A stretch of DNA of 64,000 bases from Mycolicibacterium sp. YH-1 (GTDB lineage: Bacteria > Actinomycetota > Actinomycetes > Mycobacteriales > Mycobacteriaceae), in assembly GCF_022557175.1 (NCBI RefSeq), contig NZ_CP092915.1, forward strand, positions 62,001 to 126,000, given 5' to 3'. A program made the position numbers and the translations under genes. Position 1 is the first letter of the stretch, and the number at the start of each line of letters is the position of its first letter. This document shows, piece by piece, positions 52,310 through 60,867 of this stretch. The notes beneath the pieces were generated by a model. That model had not been told where the DNA came from and ran no database searches. It saw only the letters and a program-made list of their open reading frames with translations.

Positions 52310-53416
52310 GTGTGCAGGCACGCCACACCAAAGCTCACGGTCGTGACCGCCAACCCGGGAATTCCACCGCGTGATGCCGCTGAGCGGGTCACATTCGCCA
52401 GCTGGGCGATCGTGACCGGCAAATCACCAGGCGGCATCTTCGACGAGCTGCCTGACATAGACGCCGACACCACCATGAAGGTCGCCGAGCGACTCTCCCA
52501 ACGTAGCGAGGGCACCGTCACCACGGAAGACGTGCGGGCAGCTCCCACCATCGAAGCACTGGCCACCACGGTGCGCCAGTATCTGGAAGGCGGTGAGCTT
52601 GACGGGTTCGTGCGCACCCTGCGTGCACGGCCGCAGGGCTCTACCAAGGTCCCGGTTTTCGTGTTTCACGCCGCTGGCGGGTCGACCGTGGTCTATGAAC
52701 CGCTGCTCAAACGGCTGCCGCCGGACACCCCCATGTACGGTTTCGAACGAATTGAGGGCACTGTCCAGCAACGCGCTGAGCAGTACGTGCCCAAGCTGTT
52801 GGAGCTCAACGCCGACAAACCGTTCATCCTGGCCGGCTGGTCGTTGGGCGGTGCATTGGCCTACGCGTGTGCGATCGGACTCGAGCGGGCCGGCGCCGAA
52901 GTGAGGTTTGTCGGAATGATCGACACCGTGCGCCCGGGAGAGGAGATCCCACAAACCAAGGAGGAAACCCGCGCCCGCTGGGATCGCTATGCCCGCTTCG
53001 CCGAACGGACATTCAATGTGCAAATCCCTGCAATCCCTTACGAACTGCTCGAGGAACTCGACGACGAAGCTCAGGTGCAGTTCGTGCTCGACGCTGTCAA
53101 GGAAGCCGGCGTGCAGATCCCCGGCGGCATCGTCGAACACCAAAGGACGTCGTACCTAGACAACCGTGCACTAGAGACTGTCACCATCGAGCCCTACGGC
53201 GGCCACGTCACTCTGTACATGGCCGACCGCTATCACGCTGACATGATCGAGTTCGAACCGCGTTTTGGAACCCGCAAACACGACGGTGGCTGGGCTGACT
53301 TCGTCCCCCATCTCGAAGTGGTACCGATTGGCGGCGAACACATTCAAGCAATCGACGAGCCCTACATCGCCAGAGTCGGTGCCCACATGAGCCCAGTGCT
53401 CACCCAACTCCCCTGA
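52310..53416 (+). CDS. Stand-alone Pks13-type thioesterase module
   Basis: This 368-residue protein matches only the C-terminal end of Pks13: a short carrier-like region (residues 20-95; GIPPRDAAERVTFASWAIVTGKSP) and the alpha/beta-hydrolase thioesterase (from about 110; VPVFVFHAAGGSTVVYEPLL). The catalytic triad is Ser178 (GWSLGG), Asp205 (MIDTVR) and His344 (GGEHIQAID); the intervals 27 and 166 are the same as between Ser1533, Asp1560 and His1699 of M. tuberculosis Pks13 as I recall them. In Pks13 this domain transfers mycolate to trehalose. GTG 52310 is only one possible start; GTG 52343 is another. A free copy could hydrolyse or transfer acyl chains, or act as a drug decoy. Confidence 0.85.
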   Translation: MCRHATPKLTVVTANPGIPPRDAAERVTFASWAIVTGKSPGGIFDELPDIDADTTMKVAERLSQRSEGTVTTEDVRAAPTIEALATTVRQYLEGGELDGFVRTLRARPQGSTKVPVFVFHAAGGSTVVYEPLLKRLPPDTPMYGFERIEGTVQQRAEQYVPKLLELNADKPFILAGWSLGGALAYACAIGLERAGAEVRFVGMIDTVRPGEEIPQTKEETRARWDRYARFAERTFNVQIPAIPYELLEELDDEAQVQFVLDAVKEAGVQIPGGIVEHQRTSYLDNRALETVTIEPYGGHVTLYMADRYHADMIEFEPRFGTRKHDGGWADFVPHLEVVPIGGEHIQAIDEPYIARVGAHMSPVLTQLP

Positions 53417-53541
53417 CGCCCTGAGCCGATCGCCATCCAAGACTCTCAATGATCTTGTCAACTGTGGAGCGATGGACGGAGCATCCGACCTATTCGATCA
53501 ATGAGCGGAATGCGACATGGGTGAGACCCATCGGAGGACGC

Positions 53542-53859
53542 CTAAGCGCCGATCTTCGCCCCCGGCATCACCCGAGTTATCGATCGCCCGTGTAAGGCAC
53601 CTTTAATGATGCCCCTGACCTCGAGGTTACCGCCTTGATTGGTGGCGTCGCCCATACACGTTCCGCGGAGTTTGGCCCTGCCGCCCGGCTCGATAACGAG
53701 TCCGTGCACCACACCAATTATGTTGGCATAACCGCCTGACTCCACTGTGAGCGTGCCTGCGATGACGCCAAGAGCCGTGAGCTTTCCCCCGCTCGTCACC
53801 CGAACATCGCCTTGAGTCGTGCCGACCTTCACGCGGATGCCTGAGATGACCGTGGACAT
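53542..53859 (-). CDS. Small beta-helical (bactofilin/polymer-forming-like) protein
   Basis: This 105-residue protein (ATG 53859) consists of repeats rich in Gly and Val (VTSGGKLTALGVIAGTLTVESGG, LVIEPGGRAKLRGTCMGD, NLEVRGIIKGALHG), each turning at Gly-Gly, which is what short right-handed beta-helices of the bactofilin type look like. It may form a small filament or cap. Bactofilins usually are 120-200 residues. It is not clearly linked to neighbours. Confidence 0.55.
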   Translation of the reverse strand: MSTVISGIRVKVGTTQGDVRVTSGGKLTALGVIAGTLTVESGGYANIIGVVHGLVIEPGGRAKLRGTCMGDATNQGGNLEVRGIIKGALHGRSITRVMPGAKIGA

Positions 53860-54101
53860 GGTGCCAACGATACTTGCACTACCTCGATGCGAACTCGGTC
53901 TTGCAAGCTCCTTCATCGCGATCTGGGCTAGGCCTCGGGGCCGGCAAGCACCACATCACGCTGTGCACCTCATCGGGGACGCCGAATAACCTAGTCCCTG
54001 GAGTCTCCGGGTCTAGCTGCCGAAGCGAGGCCACGTCGCGCGGCCCTCGGAGTTCCCTGCCGCTCTTTGCCTCAACGTGTTGAGAGTTTGAGAGTCGGAA
54101 G

Positions 54102-54542
54102 TTACGAGGGAATTCCGTGGTGCGCCGTGCATAGTGCACTAACTGCGGCGAGGTTGGCTGGCTCGTCGGTGCTGATGACCTTGATGACACCGTTGACGCT
54201 GTGGTCGGTGGTGGTGCTGTACATGCAACGCTGACGCAATCCCTGAGGCCGTCCCTCGTCGGGGTGAGCGGGATCTCCGAGGCGGATGACGGTTCTTGCG
54301 ATGCCTCTATTGCAGGGGCTGAAATCGAATGCGGCGGAATGCACTTCGAGAAAGTAGATCGACTTCATCCCGTTGACCTCGTCGACCACTCGACAGAGCA
54401 GCGCCGTGCGGGGTGGGTGCGCTGTCGGCGTAGCCGGGGGTGGTCGGGACCCGACCAACGGCGATGAAGCCCGCGGTGTTGTCGCTGAACTGCAGGCTGC
54501 GGTCAACACCGCTGCTGTGAGGGCAACCATGACGCACCGCAT
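54102..54542 (-). CDS. Putative lipoprotein
   Basis: This 146-residue protein starts at ATG 54542 with a lipoprotein signal: hydrophobic MVALTAAVLTAACSS (lipobox LTAAC, Cys about 17), then a Ser/Thr/Pro-rich spacer and a domain with four more Cys that could form two disulfides (CRVVDEVNGM, FSPCNRG, RQRCMY, SALCTAHHG). The family is not recognised. It would be attached to the outer face of the membrane. A divergent repeat and the MFS relic follow upstream. Confidence 0.6.
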   Translation of the reverse strand: MRCVMVALTAAVLTAACSSATTPRASSPLVGSRPPPATPTAHPPRTALLCRVVDEVNGMKSIYFLEVHSAAFDFSPCNRGIARTVIRLGDPAHPDEGRPQGLRQRCMYSTTTDHSVNGVIKVISTDEPANLAAVSALCTAHHGIPS

Positions 54543-54589
54543 ACCACCCAGCGTAGACACCGGTCAGGTTTGGGTGATCCGAGACAAGA

Positions 54590-54640
54590 TGTGATTGACG
54601 TCGAATCTCTAGAAACGAGAAAGCGCGGTTAGTTCGGAAT
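54590..54640 (+). repeat. Third copy of the MFS-flanking repeat
   Basis: CCGAGACAAGATGTGATTG followed by ATCTCTAGAAACGAGAAAGC resembles the units at 50741 and 52088 and lies directly before the decayed MFS copy, as 50741 does before the intact one. Confidence 0.45.
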
Positions 54641-54689
54641 GTGGGAACTTGGAATGGTCCGTGTGTGGGCCACAATGGAGCATGTAGTG

Positions 54690-55440
54690 CCGGGGGAGGA
54701 GATTAGCGCACGCCCGCTACGGGACACGCTGACTATCGGCGGTGGTGGCTAGAAACCTGGCGTCGAGCACCGGTGACCAGTTGGTAATGGTGGCATTTCC
54801 GCTGATGGTGCTGCTGCTGACGACGTCAGCATTCCAAGCAGGCTTGGTGGTCGGCCTCTCAGCTGTGCCGTTCCTCGTGCTGAGCCTGCCCGTCGGGGGA
54901 CTGGTCGACCGAATACCGCGACGCCTGGTGCTGATCACCTCCAGTAGCGTCTCAATGCTCGCGCGCGCCTCGATCGCCGCATCCTTCTGGTGCGGGTCCT
55001 CACCGCCACCTAGCTCTATACGGTCGCGTTCATCAACGGGTGCGCGCTTGTGCTGTTCCTCATCGCCCAACAGTGCGTACTACCGGTCATCGTGTCGAGA
55101 ACGGCCCGCCGCCACGAGTCTGGCCCAAACCGTCGAACGGCTCGCCGCTATCCTCGGCCCACCGCTAGGGACGTACCTGTTCTTTTCATCCTCGGCGGAA
55201 ACACCTTTCGCCATCAACGCGGTGTCCTTCGCGGCAATCACACTGGCGGTCCTACGGATCAGAAGCGCATCTCGGCCCCTTTCGTGAAGCCCGATCACAG
55301 GATCATCCGATGGACCTGGCCTCCGGCGCGAAACCCGTACTCGGCAATCCACTGCTGCGCGACCTCACCCTGATCAATGCAGCAGGGGACCTCTTGTTCG
55401 GCGCCGTTGGCCTGCTCATCATTGTGTGCCTGAATGAGCC
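54690..55440 (+). pseudogene. Decayed copy of the MFS transporter
   Basis: Long stretches match the first 55% of the MFS gene at 50827 (ASSTGDQLVMVAFPLMVLLL, GLVDRIPRRLVLI, LGPPLGTYLFFSSSAETPFAI). It has several frame shifts: one at the very start (missing base in CTAGAAACC), one near 55010 and one near 55095; after about 55440 it stops matching and is joined to other DNA. Nothing functional is expected. Confidence 0.75.
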
Positions 55441-55589
55441 CCGGTCGACACGGCGGCGGCGGCCGCCGCAACCGTCGTCGACATGATGGCCGGCACCATC
55501 GACGCCATCGCGCCTTCGGGGCCACGCCTTTGACCGCATGCGTCCAACGCTCACCCGGCACTGCGGGCGATGTCACCGGTGCCCGCCGT

Positions 55590-56083
55590 CAAGGCGGTTC
55601 GACGCCATCGCGTGCTTTCTCATGTTCGCCAACGCAGTCACTCTCGCAGTCGCCGTCTGCGCGCGATCTCCCGTCGCCGTGATGTTCGGTCAGCATCTAC
55701 CTGGTGTGGTCTTCCTGGCGTTCGTACTGGGAAGTCTGGTCATGCGTAAACCCATGACCGAAGCCTTCGTCAAATGGCTTCGACCACAATGGGTTCACGA
55801 TCACATGACCCAGGCCGGGCGGACCGCAGGTGAGGCATGCGCCTACCACCGCACCCACATGCGACTCACCGCGACCATCGCCGCAGCTCAAACACTGCAC
55901 CTCGCGGCGGCAGCCATCGTGATCCTCACTCTGTCCGTCGACGTCGCCCAGGGGCTGCTCAGCCTGTTCGCCCTCGCCACTGACCTCGCAGTTCTGCTGA
56001 TCACTCTCGGCGGGGTCAGCCGCTTTCTGGTGCGACGCAACGCAACGAACTCTGGGCCGGCTGCGACCAACGGCTTCGCTTAG
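55590..56083 (+). pseudogene. 5'-truncated copy of the VC0807-like membrane protein
   Basis: From RRFDAIACFLMFANAVTL to the C-terminus it is nearly identical to residues 82-235 of the protein at 44883, but the first membrane segments are missing and it is preceded by the MFS relic. An ATG-less open frame from 55538 could give a product of about 160-180 residues. It is a by-product of the rearrangement that joined MFS, this gene and copy 2 of the nucleotide module. Confidence 0.75.
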
Positions 56084-56177
56084 AGGCATTGGAACCCCCT
56101 GCCGTCAATCGGTAGTCAATGGTGCGGCGGCAAACCGAGTCGGGCATGAAGGATGAGCGCTGGTGCCATCTCACTAC

Positions 56178-56280
56178 TGGACATGATTGAGAACATGTGG
56201 AGTGGACATCAGGTGAGAACGCATATATCAGCGCAAGTCGAGGAGTCTCTCGAGCGGACGTGAAACTTATGTAGCCACAG
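56178..56280. repeat. Left half of the dispersed hairpin repeat
   Basis: Units TGGACATGATTGAGAA and TGGACATCAGGTGAGAA are followed by a degraded section and CTTATGTAGCCACAG, where the copy ends. The end point is the first hairpin arm, as in the half copy at 45674-45858. Immediately after it the duplicated nucleotide module begins. Confidence 0.55.
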
Positions 56281-56325
56281 CTGATACTGCTAGGCGTTTG
56301 GAGGACTCGTCAGGGATGTCGCCGA

Positions 56326-56772
56326 TCACCGTCGCGCGACGGTCGTGAAGCTAGCGTCGATCAAGCCGAGCCAGGCGTCCTGATCGTCGGCCAGAGGATG
56401 CAGCAGGGGCAGGGTTGCGAATCGATATTTGAAGATCATTCCGGCGTCGGCACCATGTCCAAGGACTGAGTGCATCCACGCATCTGGAGTCTCATCAGGA
56501 GCGTCGACTACGAAGAACGTGGTGGTGCGTGATTCGCCCGTAACGGGGTGTGGTTTGTTCTCGGTCCACAATTGCGTGCGGAGTCTCAGCCCGTCCAGGC
56601 CCGTCTCTTCGGTAACTTCGCGCAGGACAGCATGTCCGGGAGTTTCGCTTGGTCGAATTCCACCGGCGGGGATCTGAGAGCCGGCCTCCGGCGCTCCCAC
56701 CTGCTCGAAGACCAGCAACTCCCATGAGGGTCCCTGGCGAACAACGTAGGCGGCTACGCGCATCCGACTCAC
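56326..56772 (-). CDS. NUDIX hydrolase, copy 2
   Basis: The domain is almost the same as copy 1 with the full Nudix box (GGIRPSETPGH...REVTEETGL). An extra C near 56828 puts the first residues out of frame, so the gene now lacks the coupled start seen in copy 1 and probably begins at GTG 56772 or ATG 56763, giving about 147 residues. The frame upstream to 56817 is not homologous. Catalytic residues are intact; expression is uncertain. Confidence 0.7.
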   Translation of the reverse strand: MSRMRVAAYVVRQGPSWELLVFEQVGAPEAGSQIPAGGIRPSETPGHAVLREVTEETGLDGLRLRTQLWTENKPHPVTGESRTTTFFVVDAPDETPDAWMHSVLGHGADAGMIFKYRFATLPLLHPLADDQDAWLGLIDASFTTVARR

Positions 56773-56851
56773 CGGCCCAATTCTGCCCCACCGTGCCGCC
56801 CTGATGCGGCAACACAATTAGCTGCGCCCATCTCGTGAAGTTGGTGCCGCG

Positions 56852-57394
56852 TCAGGAACGAGCGCGTTGGGCGTCGTCAAGGTCAGCCTTGGTCAGGACG
56901 GCCAATACGGCAACGGACACGGCGTCGAGGACGCAGCCGGTTTCGGGGCGTCGGTCGATAGCGCAAATCACAGTAGTGACGTCGGCGTCGTCACGCCGAA
57001 GTGCCAATGCGGCATTACGGACAGCGCCGCCGGTGGTAATCACATCTTCGATCAGCGTGACCGTTCGGCCAGCAACATCTGCACCCTCAGCGAGTCGGCA
57101 CGTGCCGTACGTCTTCGCTTCTTTGCGGACGAATACTGTTGGAAGTCCGGTTATTTGACTGAGCACGGCGGCTAGCGGCACGCCGCCCAGCTCGAGGCCG
57201 CCGAGTAGATCCGTACCGGAGGGAATCAGCGGGACCATTGCCTGGGAGACGCGTTTCAGTAGCTCCGGGTTGGACTCGAAGAGATACTTGTCGAAATACT
57301 CGTTGGAGTGCTGGCCCGATCGCAACTTGAACTGACCGGACAGGCGGCACGCGGCGTTCACATCGGCGGCCAGGCGTTGGTCCATAGCACCCAT
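56852..57394 (-). CDS. Orotate phosphoribosyltransferase-like protein, copy 2
   Basis: This 180-residue protein differs from copy 1 at only a few positions (for example QFKLRSGQHSNEYFDKY, GGVPLAAVL). The Lys motif RKEAKTYGT and the PRPP loop LIEDVITTGG are intact. ATG 57394 or 57385 are the starts. It follows the HAD gene by 37 bases, as in copy 1; unlike copy 1 it does not overlap the NUDIX start. Confidence 0.78.
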   Translation of the reverse strand: MGAMDQRLAADVNAACRLSGQFKLRSGQHSNEYFDKYLFESNPELLKRVSQAMVPLIPSGTDLLGGLELGGVPLAAVLSQITGLPTVFVRKEAKTYGTCRLAEGADVAGRTVTLIEDVITTGGAVRNAALALRRDDADVTTVICAIDRRPETGCVLDAVSVAVLAVLTKADLDDAQRARS

Positions 57395-57431
57395 CCTCGC
57401 ACCGTATAACCAACATCCCGAGGCTCCACAA

Positions 57432-58064
57432 CTAGCGGAGGCGATACAGGCAATCTGTGAGGTCGCTGAGGGACTCAAGGCGCATATCGGCAAGTGCCGC
57501 CTGGGCGAGTTGGGCGTGAATGTGTCCCCACGGACCGCGACGAAGGAAAGCGGTGCGCATACCCGCTTTTCGAGCTGGCAGGATGTCGTTGTCGAGGCGG
57601 TCTCCGACGTAGAGAACTGCGTTGGCCGCGACAGCTGCTTCTTTGACTATTCGCTCAAAGAAGTGTGGATCAGGTTTAGACACACCCCATTCGGCAGAGG
57701 ACGCGATGAACTCCGCCTGGAGTCCAGCGTCCCGCAACAACGTCTCTGTGCCGGCGGGTTGGTTGCCTGCAACACCCACTGTCAGGCCGGCCGCGTGTGC
57801 CGCTGACACACAGGCGATCGCATCGGGGTAGAGGTCATTGCGATGAACGGGCACCGGGCTCTCCGGTCGGCTCACGCCGAGCATCGCCCAGAGGTCTCGA
57901 TGGTCAGCGCCACGTTCGATCAAGGCACCGAGAACCCCCATCAGGGTGAAGACCGGGACACCTGTTTGAGCGGCGTACCCCGCCCAGAGCCGACTCTCGT
58001 CGACAAGCGTCTCCCCGACATCGAAGACAATGCACCGGATACCGGGCGGCAAGGTCTCCGTCAT
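57432..58064 (-). CDS. HAD-superfamily phosphatase, copy 2
   Basis: This 210-residue protein has the same length as copy 1 with few replacements (mostly residues 90-150). All HAD motifs are kept (FDVGETL, VAGNQ, VSKPD, YVGDRLDND). Its open frame without stops or frameshifts, despite many silent differences, suggests it has been under selection since the duplication. Confidence 0.82.
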   Translation of the reverse strand: MTETLPPGIRCIVFDVGETLVDESRLWAGYAAQTGVPVFTLMGVLGALIERGADHRDLWAMLGVSRPESPVPVHRNDLYPDAIACVSAAHAAGLTVGVAGNQPAGTETLLRDAGLQAEFIASSAEWGVSKPDPHFFERIVKEAAVAANAVLYVGDRLDNDILPARKAGMRTAFLRRGPWGHIHAQLAQAALADMRLESLSDLTDCLYRLR

Positions 58065-58425
58065 GGGGAAACAGGCTAGTTGCCCCGCTTCACGCCCCTC
58101 GGCACCTGGACCGGTGATGGCGAAGCAATGACGTCACGATGACACAAACGTCAGGCTGGCCGTTGTGAGACAAATCTGTTTGACCAGGCGAGAGGGCTGC
58201 CAGATGTATTCGGGTGTGAGCACTGGCAACGGCGGCGGGGGAGGGATGGCCTGGGAGGGGTGAGCGCTGGTCTCGAGGAGAGCGTTCCCGTGTGTGCGCC
58301 TGCTTTTGTCCTTGACCACTGAGAATCGGATGTGCTGGCCTTGTGGGGCGTCGAGGACCGCGCATCGCCCCTTCGAGGGGATGACGGTTCGCTGAGCGGC
58401 GCACGCGTGAAAGGGGAGTGGGGCA
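58065..58425. promoter_or_regulatory. Divergent regulatory region of the nucleotide module, copy 2
   Basis: It matches 36173-36526 except near the start of the plus-strand gene. There the 9-bp hairpin of copy 1 is replaced by CCCCTTCGAGGGG at 58368-58380, which can also fold (5-bp stem). The strong GGGGAG ribosome-binding site and GTG 58426 are kept. Confidence 0.4.
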
Positions 58426-58782
58426 GTGAATGAGGTCGGGACGCGTATGCGCAACCAACCCGCCCCACCCGGGGTGGTCTTCGACGACCTGTGCGATCCC
58501 CACCGCCAGCCAGTTCGTCCGTGGATGGTGCTGCACGACGACGAAGTCGCTCCGATTGTCACCGAGGCGGATCGGCCTGATTACGTCGTGTGGTCATCGC
58601 TGTGGCCCGAACGCCCCGACGCGCGCTTGCGCTTCGATCTCGCGGCGGCGCGCGGTGGAACCGACCTGCGATGGACGCTGCATCTCGATGACCCTGTGCC
58701 GGAGGCCCGCCTCGCACGGCACATGTTTCAGCGCATTGGAGAACTGATCAACACCAACCTGCGATACACCTACGGCCAATGA
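58426..58782 (+). CDS. Small SRPBCC-like protein, copy 2
   Basis: This 118-residue protein follows copy 1 closely up to LRYTYGQ, then stops, whereas copy 1 has 19 more residues. About 75 bases of unrelated DNA (58783-58857) separate it from the point where homology resumes. Since the tail of copy 1 overlaps a region that copy 2 lacks, the shorter form may be the original one. Confidence 0.6.
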   Translation: MNEVGTRMRNQPAPPGVVFDDLCDPHRQPVRPWMVLHDDEVAPIVTEADRPDYVVWSSLWPERPDARLRFDLAAARGGTDLRWTLHLDDPVPEARLARHMFQRIGELINTNLRYTYGQ

Positions 58783-58913
58783 CGAGTGACGGCCAACAAT
58801 GCTGAACGGAATGTCTGCGGGCCGATCGATGACGTGCGGCGAGATCGCGCGCCACATCGATGATTTCGATGGAGTTGTCGCGGCGATGCCGTGGCAGAGT
58901 TGACACTGGTTTC

Positions 58914-59687
58914 ATGGCTGAGCGGGGGGCGCTCGTCGCGGAGCGTCTGGTGATGGCGCGGTTCCCGGAGGCTCGCGCGGCCTGGCTCGGGGGAAGTGTG
59001 GCGGCTGGCGAGCAGACCTCGACGTCGGACTTGGACATCACGGTGCTCCTGGACGGACCGCCGGCGCCATTCCGGTCCTCGGAAGTAATCGATGGTTGGC
59101 CGGTGGAGTTCTTCGTGCAGACCGAGGAATCGCTCCTACAGTTCTGTGCGCAGGACCGCGGTCGCCGTCGGCCGACCACGATGCGTCTGGTGGGTTCGTC
59201 CATCATCTTGATCGACCGGGACGGCTCTGGCCAACGGCTGCAGGCAGCCCTGCACCAGCTGGACCTGGACGGCCCAGCTGCAGCCACCGACCCCGATTTG
59301 GAGAGTCAGCGCTACGCGATCACCGACATGCTCGCTGACCTGGCTGCCGCTCGAAGCGATGACGAGATGCTGATCGTCGCTGCGGCCCTGACGTGGGCGG
59401 TGGGGGATTTCGTGCTGGCGGCCAACCGGCGGTGGGGCGGAAGCGGGAAGTGGCTGTTGCGCGAGATCGTTGCCCTCGATCGCGACGGGGACACGCAGTA
59501 CGCGCCCAGCCTGACCGATGGATTGCGCGCCGCCGCTGTAGGCGATCCGAAACGGCTGCACGGCGTCGCTCTGGCGATCCTCAACGAATTCGGTGGACCG
59601 GTCTTCGACGGCTTTCACCGATCCCGTCCACCAGCGGTCGTGGCGCCTGAGACCCTGGATCGAGCTGTCGGTGATCTGAAGGGGTGA
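58914..59687 (+). CDS. Nucleotidyltransferase without the GNAT domain, copy 2
   Basis: This 257-residue protein (ATG 58914) is the N-terminal domain of the fusion at 36951: LGGSVAAGE, SDLDITVLL and the helical part through FGGPVFDGFHR are almost the same. It then ends with unrelated residues (VVAPETLDRAVGDLKG) instead of the acetyltransferase domain. The kinase gene is also absent. The start and catalytic Asp residues are intact, so it may work as a stand-alone transferase. Confidence 0.78.
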   Translation: MAERGALVAERLVMARFPEARAAWLGGSVAAGEQTSTSDLDITVLLDGPPAPFRSSEVIDGWPVEFFVQTEESLLQFCAQDRGRRRPTTMRLVGSSIILIDRDGSGQRLQAALHQLDLDGPAAATDPDLESQRYAITDMLADLAAARSDDEMLIVAAALTWAVGDFVLAANRRWGGSGKWLLREIVALDRDGDTQYAPSLTDGLRAAAVGDPKRLHGVALAILNEFGGPVFDGFHRSRPPAVVAPETLDRAVGDLKG

Positions 59688-59785
59688 TCTGATATCAGAT
59701 CGTTTGATCAGTCGGGGGGTGCAACATGGAGCCAGCTGGCCGGACGGCGCGGTCTGTCCGTGCAGTGTGTGAGTACCTGTTCGGC

Positions 59786-60277
59786 TCAGAAGGCGGACAG
59801 CAGCCGTGGTGGTAGGCGGCCCACGATCTTGGCTAGCCGCTCAAACCTCGCGGCGGGTAGCCCGAGAGCATCGCACATGGCGTAGCGGTCGAAGAAGAAG
59901 TGCTCGCTGGCGATCAGTCCGTCTCGGAGGGTGAATACGCAGACGAACGGCAGGTTCGCGGTGCGGTGAGTTGGGGGCCACGGGCCGATTCGCCGGTGCA
60001 TGGTCATTCGCAATGTTCCCCAGCATGTGTAGCCGTACCCATTGAGGGCGTTGTCGTCGAGGGTGACGTGGTAGTCGGGAAAGATGCCGAAGAAGGCGTC
60101 GAGGAGACAGCCGACGTTGCGTTTCCCGACCGTGGTGTTGTGCACCGCTTCGGTGTGAAGAAGAAAGTCATCGGTGCACAGCCGTAATGCCGCCGCGGTG
60201 TCCTGGCGACACTTCGCTTCGGCGTACCGGGCCACCACATCGTGAACCGGCTCCGGCGCCCTCAGATCGTCTTGCAT
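59786..60277 (-). CDS. SnoaL-like (NTF2-fold) protein
   Basis: This 163-residue protein has the NTF2 pattern: VVARYAEAKCRQDTAAALRLCTDDFLL at the start, DAFFGIFPDYHVTLDD in the middle, and a strand-rich second half (LPFVCVFTLRDGLIASEHFFFD). It may be a small isomerase or hydrolase. Its start overlaps the end of an upstream SnoaL-like relic by 16 bases, so both came from one operon. Confidence 0.75.
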   Translation of the reverse strand: MQDDLRAPEPVHDVVARYAEAKCRQDTAAALRLCTDDFLLHTEAVHNTTVGKRNVGCLLDAFFGIFPDYHVTLDDNALNGYGYTCWGTLRMTMHRRIGPWPPTHRTANLPFVCVFTLRDGLIASEHFFFDRYAMCDALGLPAARFERLAKIVGRLPPRLLSAF

Positions 60278-60740
60278 GGTTTTCTCCGTTCAGTTGCATT
60301 ACGGGTCACCGGGGGACGGGCCGCCTTCAGTGGGTGGAGCCACTGCCACCACACCGAGGGGTGTCGCAGCAGTGTCGGCAACACGGCGAGCGGGTCGAAG
60401 TAGGTCACGCGCTCGATGGCCTTGCCGTCACGAAGGACGAGGCGGTTGACAGTCGGCCAGCAGAGTGTGTCGCGGCCGAAGTCGGAGTGCAGCGTGAATT
60501 CGATGAACACCAGATCCCTGTCTTCGCTCCAGTGATCGATGCGCGCGTGCGACTGGGCAGGCAGCGGCAGAACCGCTCGAACGGCTGATGGGCTTGCGCG
60601 ATCCCGACTGCCGGTGGTGCCAGGGGTTGGTGAAGCACGACATCGGGGTGCAGCAGTTCGGGCAGTCGGGCCGGGGACGGTGCGTCCCAGAAGTCGGCGA
60701 ACCCCGTGACCAAGGCATGTCCTGTCGGGCAGGTGTCCAT
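60262..60740 (-). pseudogene. Frameshifted SnoaL-like gene
   Basis: The first part (MDTCPTGHALVTGFADFWDA...HPDVVLHQPLAPP) is in one frame and the rest (RIDHWSEDRDLVFIEFTLHS...ERVTYFDPLAVLPTLLRHPS) in another, with the shift close to 60575. Together they form one SnoaL-like polyketide-cyclase protein of about 155 residues. A single indel would restore it, so the decay is recent or a sequencing error. Confidence 0.65.
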
Positions 60741-60867
60741 GCTTTGAGCCTGCTGGGATGGCCCGCGTGGTGTCACTGCAATTCACTGCCAACCGCTGCC
60801 TGCCGGTGCAATACACAGCTCATAGGCCGGTGCCGTCGCGGTAGCGTCAAGCCCAGGGGACGCGCGG

